A stretch of DNA of 64,000 bases from Prionace glauca. Taxonomy: Eukaryota; Chordata; Chondrichthyes; Carcharhiniformes; Carcharhinidae. A model generated the notes under the pieces. The model was given only the letters and a program-made list of their open reading frames with translations. It ran no database searches and was not told the DNA's origin. Numbering within the stretch: position 1 is the first letter of the stretch; every line of letters begins with the position of its first letter. Made by a program: the position numbers and the translations under genes. Below, piece by piece: positions 34,001 through 43,149 of the stretch. The stretch lies in NCBI GenBank assembly GCA_037974335.1, contig CM075736.1, positions 353,684 through 417,683 on the forward strand, in the 5' to 3' direction.

Positions 34001-37000
34001 TTAACTGAAGCATAACCTCCCTATTTTACATTCAATTCCTCTTACAAAAAACAATAACAGTCTATTAACTTTCCTAATTTCTTGTTGTACTTGCATATCT
34101 GCCTTTTGTGATTCATGCACAACACCCAGATCCCTCTGCAGGACAACAGCTTTTCTTCCCTAATGGGTCATAGAATCCCTACAGTGCAGAAGGGAAGACT
34201 ACTTGGCCCATGGAGTCTGTACCAACTCTCCAACAGAACACCTTACCCAGGCCCTATCCTCGTAACCCTATACATTTACCCGCTAATCCACCCAACCTTC
34301 ACATCTGGGGAAACTAAGGGGCGAGCCCAATCCAATTGTTTTCGCTGGAGAGGGTGGGGGATCTCAGAGACTTATAAAATTCTAACTGGACTAGACAGGG
34401 TAGATGCAGGGAGGATGTTCCCAATGATGGGGGAGCCAAAAAACAAAGAAAATTACAGCATAAGAACAGATCCTTCAGCCCCCCAAGCTTGCACCAGCAA
34501 TCCAGAAGCAGGGGTCACAGACTGAGGATTCAGGGTAGACCATTTAGGACAGAGATGAGGAGACATTTCTTCACCCAGACAGTGGTCAGCCTGTGGAATT
34601 CATTACCACAGGAAGTAGTTGATGCCAAAACATTGAATGTATTCAAGAGGTGGCTCCCCATCATCAGGAACATCCTCCCTGCCTCTACCCTGTCTCTTCC
34701 AGTTAGAATTTTATAAGTCTCTATGAGATCCTCCACCCACTCCAGCGAAAACAATTCTGACCTAGTTAATCTCTCCTCATACACCAGTCCCAGAATCCCT
34801 TGTGGGTGCCTGCTGCACAATGTTGAAAGTATTAGTGAGCAGTGGTATGAGGCAGATGGTCTTGGAGGCATTTGTATTTGTAAGTAGCACAGCTCATCTG
34901 ATGAATTTGGCCCTCTCTGTGTCGTGAACGTTTCAATGACCACTTGGAAGATGGCAAATGGAGTGCTAGTTCCTCCTGCTGATTATTGAACTTGTTTGAT
35001 TTTTTTTGCTCCTACAGTGACCATAACTGGAACGCAGCAAGCATAGTCTCTTCAAATGATGAGCAAAACCAATGCAAATTCCAGTGTAATTCTGAATAAC
35101 AATACTGATAGAGTATGCACTTCAAGTGAACCAGTTTGGTTTGCAGAAAAATGTCTTCCCCATCAGCTTTTCCCATGAGATATTATAATTTTAAAGTTTA
35201 TTTATTAGTCACAAGTAAGGCTTCCATTAACACTGCAATGAAATCACTGTGAAATTCCCCTAGCCGTCAAATTCTGGCACCTGTTCAGGTCAATGCACCC
35301 TAAACAGCACGTCTTGCAGTCTGAGAGGAAACGCACGCAGATATGGGGAGAATATGCAAACTCCACACAGACAGTGACCCAAGCCAGGAATTGAACCCGG
35401 TTCCCTGGCGCTGTGAGGCAGCAGTGCTAACCATTGTGCCACCATTTATATTCCAAAGTTATTCCTCCACCCCTACAGTTACTGATTGCAAGAAGCCTCC
35501 ATCTTGCTCTTGCTAAATCGACGTTGACCTTGTTTTTTGACAATCCATGTAATGTCTGTACCACCTGGGAGCCAGATAATGGAAAACTATCTGGGTGAGA
35601 GTCAGTAGGTGAATATTTCCACTGGCAGCCACTGTTCCTTTATTCCAGCATTCCTTTAAGCTATTCTGTGTAAGCTGTCTCATCATAATAAATTCAAATG
35701 ATGGAAGCGATTCTCCCAAAAAGTGCTGAATTGGTGGGAAAACTGGTCTAGATTATGACTGCTTGAGACTGAATCTTCCCAGTCTATACACTGCAGAGGT
35801 CACAATAGTGAGTCCCATTAAAAACCTGGCCAGGGGCCTATTCACAGCAGAGTCCATTAACTCTAGAATTGTCAGACTCCCCAATTGCTGGCCTGCCCGG
35901 GACCCCCCCAGTGCTGTCCCCCCAGCAACACCCCTCCCACAGCCCAATCACAGCCCCCAGAACAAGTCCCGGGCCAGCCCCGAACCCCTCCCTCTCCCCA
36001 TCCCAGACTGCCCAGATGTCGAGCCTCCCACAGTGGCGATAACCCCACCTCCCCTCAGAGGCAGACCCACCCCAACAGGAGGCAGACCAACCCCACTCAC
36101 CCCCACCCTACCAGGAGGCAGACCCAACCCCACCAACCCCCCTCCCCTCCATTCCCCGGGGGGGGGGGGGGGGGGGGCAGACCCACCCCCTTCCCCCATG
36201 GAGTCAGGCCCTCCAACTCCCTCAGCTCCCCCCCCAATCACTGGCCTCCCTCCAGTCCAGGCCGATCCCCAAGTAGAGTGGCAGCGGGACGTCTCCCCAC
36301 CCCGCCCCCACCAATCATCCCCTAGGTCCCACCCAAAATAGGCTCTGCTCCCTTGGCATTGCCCGATGCCCCATGGTGTTCCCTGGGCATGGGCACTTTG
36401 CCCCTTGGGCAGTGCCAGGTAGCACAGGCTGGCACTGCCATGGTGCCCATGCCCGGGGGCACCACACCTCACCACCCAACCCCTTGGGGAGTTCCAATCG
36501 TCCCCCTGCACTCCAAAGGGGTTTCCCACTAGTTTCCCGAATGTGGGGAGCTAGTCTAATCCCTGCCAGAGTGAAATACCCCTGGCGGTGGTGGGAGATT
36601 ATATCGGACCCAGCACAGAACTTGCCGGGGCCTATAATCACATGTAAAACAGATTTAAAACACATTAAAAAGAGACTGAAATCACTTGTCTTTCTTCCTG
36701 CCAGTTTTCAGCGTGGTCCTGACTGCGACTGTTCTCTGGGTCTAGGAGACATGCATTGGTCGGGAAAACGTGCGCAAATTCTACGAAATGGCTGGCATGC
36801 GCATCTCCCTACCCGACTGTCAGAAAATTTGCGGGACACGATGGGAGAGTCGCCCCCTGTTTCTCCTTGGCACATCGGATATGGTAGTTTATCTGTCCAA
36901 TTTAAAACAGGACCCAAATTATGATCAAAAATATCCATGTCTCATCTGTCTCTAATCTCCCTGCTTTGTACCTCCCACGAACTAATGGCGAGTGCACAAT

Positions 37001-39949
37001 GAGAAAGGGACATAGTTACATGGCAAGCTGCCCACATCAGCCCATCCGCTTGACTTGGCCCAAGGTGGACTCAGGGCTGCCACACCTAGGCCCCTAATGG
37101 CCAAGTGCGTGCCTCAGGGGCTGGGCACGTAGGCGCTCAACGGGCTGAGGGAGCACACACACACGCACTGGAGGCCCTGTCTCCCCTCTGACTCAGTAAA
37201 CCAGTTAGGGTTTTACAGATGGGCAGCATGATGGCACAGTGGTTAACACTGCTGCCTCACATCACCGGGGCTCCAGGTTCCGTCCTCAGTTTGGGTTACT
37301 GTCTGTGCGGAGTCAGCACATTCTCCCCGTGTCTGCGTGTGTTTGCTCCGGTTTCCTCCCAAGTCGAAAGACGTGCTGGTTAGGTGCAGTGGCCATGCTA
37401 AATTCTCCCTTAGTGTACTCGAACAGGCACCAGAGTGTGGCAACTAGGGAAGTTTCACAATAACTTCATTGCAGTGTTAATGTCAGCCTACTTGTGACAC
37501 TAATAAATAAACTTTAAACTAAACAATCCAACAGCTTCATAGCTACTTTTATTAGGACCAACTTTATACTTCCAGATTTTTATTTAATAAACTGAATTTA
37601 AATTCTGAAAGTGCCATGTGGAATTTAAAACAGAAATGAGGAGGAATTACTTCACTCAGCGGGCCCAAAGTGCAGTGGACACCAGAACACGAAACAGATT
37701 TCAGGAAATCAATAGGATTTTGATTAGTAGCGGGATGAAAGGTTATGGAGAGTGGACAGGAAGGTGGAGGTTAAGTGCCATGGTGGGATTTGAACTCACA
37801 TTCTCAGGATTATTAGTCCAGGTCTCTGGATTATGAGTCTAGTAGCATAACCACTGCACGACTGAACCCATAAAATCAGAGATTAAATACAGAAAACCTG
37901 AAACAGAAACCTCTCACCTGTTACAGAGAGATAGATGTGACAACTCTTCTCCCAATGATATCCTGTACTTGTCCTCTCGTAGATCTGACACCGATACTCA
38001 CCCTGGTCTGACTTTCTGAGGTTAGAGAGCAGAACTGACCAGTTCCCTTGTTCCAGTTGAGCTTCGAACAGCTTTGTTCTGTTTCTGAACTGTAGTTCTT
38101 GTCCTGTCAACTTGCTGCCATGGATAAACTCATGCATAATTTCAAAGAACGATGTGCCCCAGATTACTAGTAAATCTGAGACTGGGACACTCCCTTTGTA
38201 GGTACAGGGCAGCACAACCTGCTCCCCGAGGAACCCAGAAACTGGCACAAGCAAATCACCTGGAAACGATTGAAAGTATTTATCCACAGATATATATGCT
38301 GATGCGTTACATTCCAAGCCTGCTCCTGCCTCCAATACAGCCAGACTCTGCTCCCTCCCAGGACCCAAAGTCAACTCCCCAGTTCTGATGGCCCTACTCC
38401 CCACGCTCCTAAAACATTCCCAGCTCAATTTGATGCCAAGGCTGTCTGAGAATCCTGAGTAAGAAGTCTCACAATACCAAGTTAAAATCCAACAGATTTA
38501 TTTGGCAGCACAAGCTTTTGGAGTCTTGCTCCTTCATGAGGTGAGTCAGCTGCTCACCTGATGTAAGAGCGAGACTCTGAAAGCTAGTACTGCCAAATAA
38601 ACCCATTGGACTTTAAGCTGGTGTTGTAAAACTTCTTACTGTGCTTACACCAGTCCAATGCTGGCATCTCCATGGCATGAAAATCCTGAGCTGAGGACCC
38701 CCATCCCAGACCCACTGGACCCGATCCCAGTTCTACTTTGATTCCAGTGTCACCCAAGCACCCATCCCAGTGTCACTGAGTGTTGCGCAGTGTCCAGATC
38801 CCACTGTTCACATCACAGGGGTTAATGGGAAGCCATTAACTGCCTTCCTTTCAGCCCTGATGATCGTTGTGTGCGATGTGAAACTACCGTGTCAACTCCC
38901 TTGTTGGCTCCACTTGCAATACATGCAACACCTTAAAACAAGCTGTATACCTGATCCCCCCAACCCTTTAATCAGTGCTGAAATGTTCCAGCAGTCACAG
39001 CTCTTACCTGAAACATCAGCAACAATACTCATCAGCAGCAGCAGCAGGAATAGTCTGTGGAAGTTGTGTCCCTGCAACAAGAAAACTCAGTGACCCCCTT
39101 TACAACAGATTCACTGCGGGGATGGGGGCTGTGGATGGGATTTCACAGTGGCTCCTGGTCAGGGAGTCCAATCCTGGTGAAGATGAAGTTCCCCCCAGAT
39201 CCCCCCCCCCTTTCACCCCCGGCTCTGAGACACTGATAGTACCTGCAGCTCCTTTCCATCCATTCCCCCAGATAAAGAGCTGAATCATGGAATCCCTACA
39301 CTGCAGATGGAGGCCATTCAGCCCATCAAATCTGCACCGATTCTCTGACAGGGCACCAGGCTTCATTCCCTTAACCCCATGTATTTATCTTACTAATCTC
39401 CTGAACCTACACATCTTGGGACACCAAGGGGCAATTTAGCATGACCAATCCACCTAACCCGCACACCTTTGGACACCAAGGGGCAATTTATAATGGCCAA
39501 TCCACCTAACCTGCACATCTTTGGGGTGTGGGAGGAAACTGGAGCACCTGGAGGAATACCACGCAGATATGGGGAGAATATGCAAACTCCACACAGACAG
39601 TGATCTGAGGCTTGAATTGAACCTGGTTCCCTGGCGCTGTGAGACAGCATTTACTACCATGCCACCAAACCACGCTGAATGGGGGTGAGGAGGATGAAGG
39701 AAAGTTTCCCCCCAGATCCCCCCCTTTCCCCCCAGCTCTGAGGCACTAACAGTCCCTGCAGCTCCTTTCCATCCATTTTCCCACACAGGGATCAGCTCGG
39801 AGTTTCCACACTGAGACACACTGAACTTGCGGCTCAGAAACAAATCTTGATATCAGGGAGTGGAACTTCAGACAAACACAAAATTCCTGCAGATTAAATA
39901 CCTGGAGAGGTGAGGGCTGGGGGCAGCTCCATGAAGACAGAGAAATCAT
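27984..39949 (-). CDS. Immunoglobulin-superfamily membrane receptor with three V-set domains
   Basis: In transcript order the exons are 39949-39902, 39071-39008 (signal peptide), 38259-37918 (V), 32930-32586 (V), 31162-31124 (proline-rich stalk), 30122-29778 (V) and 28086-27984 (transmembrane). The first junction is phase 0 and all later internal junctions phase 1, so the Ig exons can be joined, skipped or multiplied without breaking frame. The predicted product is a type I cell-surface protein with three V domains, one transmembrane helix and a basic RKRR stop-transfer. The V domains keep the B-strand Cys (LPCTY), C-strand Trp and F-strand Cys in a D..Y.C motif. They lack a J-like FGxGT motif, so they are not antigen receptors. 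They resemble B7/butyrophilin-type V domains, but I cannot name the gene. Whether all exons form one transcript, or more than one gene, is not proven. Downstream tail exons were not found. Confidence 0.65.
28150..28990 (+). repeat. Long dispersed repeat with GC-rich centre
   Basis: The stretch from GAATTTTCCAGGTCTGATAG through GGACACCCTGGCTGTACCAG is homologous, in inverted orientation, to 35690-36720. Glycine- or proline-rich open frames across it are compositional. Confidence 0.6.
29340..30260 (-). repeat. Segmental duplicate unit carrying the membrane-proximal V exon
   Basis: The intron text on both sides of this V exon (GGGTTGATTCTGTGAGTATT at 29361; AGAAGCACTGATCAGTACCT at about 30219) is repeated around the middle V exon at 31880-33062, in the same order. 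A truncated copy of the shared SINE lies beside the exon. Confidence 0.85.
29778..30122 (-). CDS. IgSF gene V-set exon (membrane-proximal)
   Basis: 115 codons, acceptor TCTTATCCAG and donor ACAG/GTAAGA, phase 1 to 1. It encodes SPVPVSGFPGEQAVLPCTYR, DVLVTWG, NRTKLF-equivalent RDRTKLF, LEQGNWSVVLSDLRESDQNE and YQCQFYE. All three canonical residues are present. Confidence 0.85.
30614..30745. repeat. 44-bp tandem repeat, three copies
   Basis: ACAGGTAACAGTGACCCACA plus CCACTCACTCTCACACAATC is repeated three times in an intron of the IgSF gene, with almost no change. Confidence 0.93.
30751..31030 (+). mobile_element. tRNA-headed SINE (HE1-like), full length
   Basis: The head GTTAGCACTGCTGCCTCTCA with box B GGTTCAATTCC, the body CATTCTCCCCGTGTCTGCAT and the tail AATAAATAAACTTTACA are all present. 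It is antisense to the IgSF gene, in its intron. Confidence 0.88.
31124..31162 (-). CDS. IgSF gene stalk exon
   Basis: Thirteen codons between TTTTCTTTAG and CCAG/GTAAAT, phase 1 to 1, encode ERPPTPGPNTIEP. A proline-rich spacer of this size suits a stalk between Ig domains. The sequence recurs in the inverted pseudogene at about 55464, which supports it as a real exon. Confidence 0.65.
32150..32545 (-). mobile_element. Second SINE family, reversed, near full length, beside the middle V exon
   Basis: Reading reversed, the head is at the right (box-like GGATTATTAGTCCAGGTCTC and CCACTGCACGACTGAACCCA) and the tail at the left (GGGTTTCCTTCGCTAAAGGG). An unrelated piece of about 120 bp (GCAGGATTTTACGGCTTCCC) interrupts it. 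Confidence 0.75.
32586..32930 (-). CDS. IgSF gene V-set exon (middle)
   Basis: 115 codons, acceptor CTTTCCCAG and donor ACAG/GTGAGA, phase 1 to 1. It encodes SPVPVSGFLGEQVVLPCTYK, LMVIWWTATFEML, NRTKLFKDQLEQGNWSVLLS and HYQCKIYKRT. It is very similar to the V exons at 29778 and 37918, and the flanking introns are duplicated as well. Confidence 0.85.
33063..33590. other. Intron sequence, no gene
   Basis: The stretch near 33470-33560 (CAATACAGCCAGACTCTGCC) matches 38330-38430 beside the membrane-distal V exon, which extends the duplicated unit. No exon is seen. Confidence 0.6.
33600..34145 (-). mobile_element. CR1-type LINE 3' part, reversed
   Basis: Reverse-strand CR1 text (CATTCAACACTATCACAGCT; CTCAGCAGCTTAAGGGTTTT; ATGTGGTCTCACCAATGCCC) runs from the 3' UTR into the RT C-terminus. 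It is degenerate. Confidence 0.7.
34165..34340 (-). mobile_element. SINE tail fragment, reversed
   Basis: TCATAGAATCCCTACAGTGC to ACCTTCACATCTGGGGAAAC matches the tail half of the reversed SINE at 39285-39665. Confidence 0.65.
34337..34760. mobile_element. CR1 LINE fragments in inverted-repeat arrangement
   Basis: 34337-34440 and 34656-34760 are reverse complements of each other over about 100 bp (TTGTTTTCGCTGGAGAGGGT against CCACTCCAGCGAAAACAA). A forward CR1 3' piece (ACATTTCTTCACCCAGACAG) lies between. Confidence 0.75.
34761..35189. other. Intron sequence, no gene
   Basis: Starts with a reversed CR1 remnant to about 34815, then unassigned AT-rich intron. Confidence 0.4.
35190..35445 (-). 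mobile_element. tRNA-headed SINE (HE1-like), reversed
   Basis: The tail complement AAAGTTTATTTATTAGTCAC is at the left. Box B complement GGAATTGAACCCGG and head complement GCAGTGCTAACCATTGTGCC are at the right. Confidence 0.85.
35690..36720 (-). repeat. Long dispersed repeat with C-rich centre, inverted relative to 28150-28990
   Basis: The right half (CTAGTTTCCCGAATGTGGGG; GTGAAATACCCCTGGCGGTG) is the complement of 28360-28560. The centre is a C-rich low-complexity tract with a G-run of about 20 at 36159. Proline-rich open frames here are not genes. Confidence 0.6.
37217..37525 (+). mobile_element. tRNA-headed SINE (HE1-like), full length
   Basis: The head is GTGGTTAACACTGCTGCCTC, the body TCTCCCCGTGTCTGCGTGTG and the tail CTAATAAATAAACTTTAAA. 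It is antisense to the IgSF gene. Confidence 0.88.
37526..37880 (-). mobile_element. Second SINE family beside the membrane-distal V exon, with a LINE inserted
   Basis: It is the same SINE, in the same orientation and at the same distance from the V exon donor, as at 32150-32545 (CCAACAGCTTCAT, GGATTATTAGTCCAGGTCTC, CCACTGCACGACTGAACCCA). A 154-bp CR1 piece at 37619-37772 interrupts it between two AAGTGCCATG copies. Confidence 0.82.
37619..37772 (+). mobile_element. Short CR1 LINE 3' insertion with 10-bp target duplication
   Basis: It reads KTEMRRNYFTQR and later SGMKGYGEW, the end of CR1 ORF2. It is flanked by AAGTGCCATG at 37609-37618 and 37773-37782. The 3' UTR is mostly missing. Confidence 0.75.
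37918..38259 (-). CDS. IgSF gene V-set exon (membrane-distal)
   Basis: 114 codons between the acceptor TTTCCAG and donor ACAG/GTGAGA, phase 1 to 1. The exon encodes VPVSGFLGEQVVLPCTYKGS, then SDLLVIWG, LEQGNWSVLLSNLRKSDQGE and YRCQIYE. The canonical Cys, Trp and Cys are present. A potential N-glycosylation site is NWS, and FRNRTKLF holds another (NRT). An upstream alternative acceptor (CATCAG before ATATATATCTG) would add about ten residues. Confidence 0.82.
38451..38690. mobile_element. Palindromic Penelope-arm element with 9-bp target duplication
   Basis: The arms at 38460-38681 (AAGTCTCACAATACCAAG against TGGTGTTGTAAAACTT) are flanked by AATCCTGAG at 38451-38459 and 38682-38690. The arms are about 85% alike by eye, so it is older than the copies at 2013 or 22331. 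Confidence 0.82.
39008..39071 (-). CDS. IgSF gene exon 2: signal-peptide core
   Basis: The acceptor TTTTCTTGTTGCAG and donor CAG/GTAAGA bound 64 bases encoding GHNFHRLFLLLLLMSIVADV, a typical hydrophobic signal core. The other two frames contain stops. It ends in phase 1, as required by the V exons. Confidence 0.75.
39285..39665 (-). mobile_element. tRNA-headed SINE, reversed, with internally doubled segment
   Basis: The segment runs from the tail (CATGGAATCCCTACACTGCA) to the head complement at 39640-39660. The block GGACACCAAGGGGCAATTTA occurs twice (39418 and 39472), so part of the body is duplicated. Confidence 0.75.
39902..39949 (-). CDS. IgSF gene exon 1: start codon and N-terminal leader
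   Basis: An ATG opens MISLSSWSCPQPSPLQ and ends at CAG/GTATTT in phase 0. This fits the phase-0 start of the next exon (GHNFHRLF). It is the only start that I found for the signal peptide, and the leader before the hydrophobic core is long, so this exon is less certain than the others. Confidence 0.5.
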
Positions 39950-40287
39950 CCCTGGTCTCTCCTCCCTCTCCCCGCGTGTGACACTCAGATTGTTGTTTCA
40001 CTCCAATCTCTTCAGGGGAAAAGCAGCTTTTAACCTGGTTTTTCCTGACAGAGGCTGGGACATTATTCCTCACTCCCCCATCTCAGTTTGGGACAACTCG
40101 CATCCATTGACACTTGGAGACACATGGAAAAGGCTCCAAGTGAGGGCGGATTCCGTAACTGGCCAATGGGTTGATTATGTGTGAGAAACTGTGTCAGTGA
40201 CCAGTTACTGTGTCTGTAGACTTTGCAAATATAAAATGATGAAATGTCCCTATCGGCTGTAAGCCCAGAAACACAAAAATGCTCAAA
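39950..40287. other. Possible 5' region of the IgSF gene; nothing firm
   Basis: On the minus strand TTTTATATTTGCAAAG (40216-40236) is TATA-like and lies 270 bp upstream of the proposed start. No CpG island or other support was seen. Confidence 0.25.
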
Positions 40288-40345
40288 TCAAGATTAGCAC
40301 AATGGTTAGCACAACTGCCTCACAGCGCCAGGGAGCTGGGTTCAA
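40288..40345 (+). mobile_element. SINE head fragment
   Basis: AATGGTTAGCACAACTGCCT and GGAGCTGGGTTCAAG are box A and box B of the HE1-like SINE without body. Confidence 0.6.
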
Positions 40346-40358
40346 GGTTGTTCACACA

Positions 40359-40531
40359 GATAAACTCAGAGTCTGGCTCCTGTATTAAAGGGGTTCAGTC
40401 AGATAAACCCAGACCCTGATTCCTGTATTAAAGGGGTTCAGATAGATAAACCCAGAGTCCTCTTTCTGTATTAAAGGGGTTCAGACAGATAAACCCAGAG
40501 TCTGGTTCCTGTATTAAAGGGGTTCAGGCAG
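40359..40531. repeat. 43-bp tandem repeat, four copies
   Basis: The unit GATAAACCCAGAGTCTGGTT plus CCTGTATTAAAGGGGTTCAG ACA is repeated four times with scattered substitutions. Confidence 0.93.
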
Positions 40532-41315
40532 ATTTTGATCTGATTTGATTTGATTTATTATTGTTGCATGTACTAACATACAGTGAAAAGTATTGTTTCT
40601 TGTGCACTACACAAAGCATACCGTTCATAGCAAAGGAAATGGGAGAGTGCAGAATGTAATGTTTCAGTCATAGCTAGGATATAGAGAAAGATCAACTTAA
40701 TGCAAGGTAGATCTATTCAAAGGTATGATGGCAGCAGGTGAGATGCTGTTCTTGAGTCGGTTTGTACGTGACCTCAGACTTTTGTATCTTTTTCCCGATG
40801 GAAGGCGGCGGAAGAGAGAATGTCAGGAGTGCTTGGGGTCCTTAATTATGCTGGCAGCTTTGCCAAGGCAGCAGGAAGTACAGAGTCAATGAATAGGAGG
40901 CTGGTCTGCGTTATGGATTGGGCTATAATCACAGCGCTTTTTAGTTCCTTGCAGTTTTGGGCACAGCAGGAGCCATACCAAGCTGTGATACAACCAATAA
41001 GAAATCTTTCTATGGTGTATTTGTAAAGGTTGGGGAGAGTCGTAGCTGACTTGCCAAATTTCCTTAGTCTTCTGAGAAAGTGGGTGGGCTTTTTTAATCT
41101 AGTGTCGGCATAGGAGATGAAGACAGATTGTTGATGAACTGGGCACCTAAACACTTGAAGCTCTCAACCCTTTCTACTTCGTCCCTATTGATTTAAACAC
41201 GGCGTGTTCTCCTTTATGTTTCCTGAAGTTGACGACAATCTCCTTCATTTTGTTGACATTGAGATAAATGCCAATCTGGAGGAACAAGGCCTGGCTTTGA
41301 AATGCTACATGAGGT
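40532..41315 (-). mobile_element. L2/Rex1-type LINE, 3' fragment, reversed
   Basis: It begins with TGATTTGATTTATTATTGTT and runs to about 41315. The minus strand at 41154-40950 reads HFLRRLRKFGKSATTLPNLY and CITAWYGSC, the conserved C-terminal block of this LINE's RT. It is 5'-truncated. Confidence 0.8.
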
Positions 41316-41589
41316 TTGCAAGGCCTATGTTTGCTTTCTTTGTGTGAGTACCTTCCAAGGCGGCCACTGCCCAGGAACAGAGAGCAGCCTCTGGAGTGGT
41401 GATTCTAGCCAATAAAAATGGAACACCATCGCCACCAGGTGAGTGGATGCCGGTATTGGAGGGAGACCCTTGGAGCAACTTTGAAAACAGGGCCTGGATA
41501 TATAATGCCTTTCATGGCAACTGGGCTTCCCAAAATGAATTGCTTGAGATTTAACCTTGTAAAACATTCACTGTAAAAACTCACATGTG

Positions 41590-41872
41590 AAGACGTCCCT
41601 TGAGAAGGTGGTGATGGGGCATCTTCCTGAACGGTTTCAGTGCTGTGTGGTGAAGGTGCTCCCACAGTGCCATTAGGAAGGGAGTTCCAAGAATTTGAGC
41701 CAGTGATGATGATGGAATGGCTGATATATCTCCAAGTGGGGATGGTGTGTGTGAGAGACAGAGAGGAGAATTTGGAGATGATGGTGTTCCCCATGTTCCT
41801 GTTGCCCTTGTCCTTCTATGGGAGACTGGAGGTTTTATTGAAGAATGTGGCAGCGGGAACAGAAGAGTCATA
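41590..41872 (-). mobile_element. LINE-like dispersed repeat fragment, reversed
   Basis: It matches the family at 2530-3935 (CTTGAGAAGGTGGTGATG; TGCCCTTGTCCTTCTATG). No coding block is readable. Confidence 0.45.
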
Positions 41873-43110
41873 GAGGTTTACAGCATGGTACAGCTTTGGC
41901 CCAACTTGTCCAAGCTGCCATTTTTTTTAAACCCCTAAGCTAATCCCAATTGCCCACATTTGGCCCATATCCTTCTAGACCCATCTTATCCATGTAACTA
42001 TCCAAATGCTTTTTAAAATACAAAATTGTACCCGCCTCTACTACTACCTCTGGCAGCTTGTTCCAAACACTTACCACCTTCTGTGTGAAAAAAATGCCCC
42101 TCTGGACATTTTTGTATCTCTCTCCTCTCATCTTAAACCAATGCCCTCTAGTTTTAGATTCCCCTACCTTTGGGAAAAAATATTGACCATCTAGCTGATC
42201 TGTGCCCCTCATTATTTTATAGACCACTATAAGGTCACCCCTCAGCCTTCAACATTCCAGAGAAAAGAGTCCTAGAGTATCCAGCCTCTCCTTATAACTC
42301 AAACCATCAAGTCCCGGTAGTATCCTAGTAAATCTTTTCTGCACTCTTTCTAGTTTAATAATAGCCTTTCTATAACAGGATGACCAGAACTGCACACAGT
42401 ATTCCAAGTGTGGCCTTACCAATGTCTTGTACAACTTCAACAAGACGTCCCAACTCCTGTATTCAATGTTCTGACTGATGAAACCAAGCATGCTGAATGC
42501 CTTCTTCACCACTCTGTCCACCTGTGACTCCACTTTCAAAGAGCTATGAACATGTAGCCCTAGATCTCTTTGTTCTGTAACTCTCCCCAACGCCCTACCA
42601 TTAACTGAGTAAGTCCTGCCCTGATTTAATCGACCAAATTGCATCACCTCACATTTATCTAAATTAAACTCCATCTGCCATTCGTTAGCCCACCAGCCCA
42701 ATTGATCAAGATCCCATTGCAACCTGAGTTAACTTTCTTCACTGACCGCTATGCCACCAATCTTGGTGTCATTTGCAAACTTACTAACCATGCTTCCTAT
42801 ATTCTCATCCAAATCATTAATATAAATGAGAAGTAACAGTGGATCCAGCACTGATTCACAAGGCACACTGCTGGTCACAGGCGTCCAGTTTGATAATCAA
42901 CTCTGTGTGCCCTCAGTCAAGAAGCCAATTTTGTAACCGTTTAGATACTGCACCCTGGATCTGGTGAGATTTAACCATATGTAACAACCTACCATGTGGT
43001 ATCACGTCAAAGGCCTTGCTAAAGTCCATGTAGACAACATCAACTGCACTGCCCTCATCTACCTTCTTGGTTACCCCTTCAAAAAACTCAAATTTGCGTG
43101 ACTTGTTCTC
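41873..43110 (-). mobile_element. CR1-type LINE, RT to 3' end, reversed
   Basis: On the minus strand the RT domain begins near 43113 with FFEGVTKKVDEGSAVDVVYM and DFSKAFD. It then has a broken stretch around 42722-42912. It continues as QMEFNLDKCEVMQFG, LVRPHLEYCVQFWSSCYRK and RVQKRFTRILPGLDGLSYKE, and ends with FFTQKVVSVWNKLPEVVVEA. The catalytic FADD box region is degraded. The 3' end is at about 41873. Confidence 0.88.
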
Positions 43111-43149
43111 CAACTGGTTCCCTCACCCTTCTCAAACTCAACTTTGGGA

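Noticed and set aside
35763-36529. Proline-rich frame (plus strand) and glycine-rich frame (minus strand)
   Set aside because: They come from a C-rich low-complexity centre of a dispersed repeat. The inverted relative at 28437-28859 shows the same effect.
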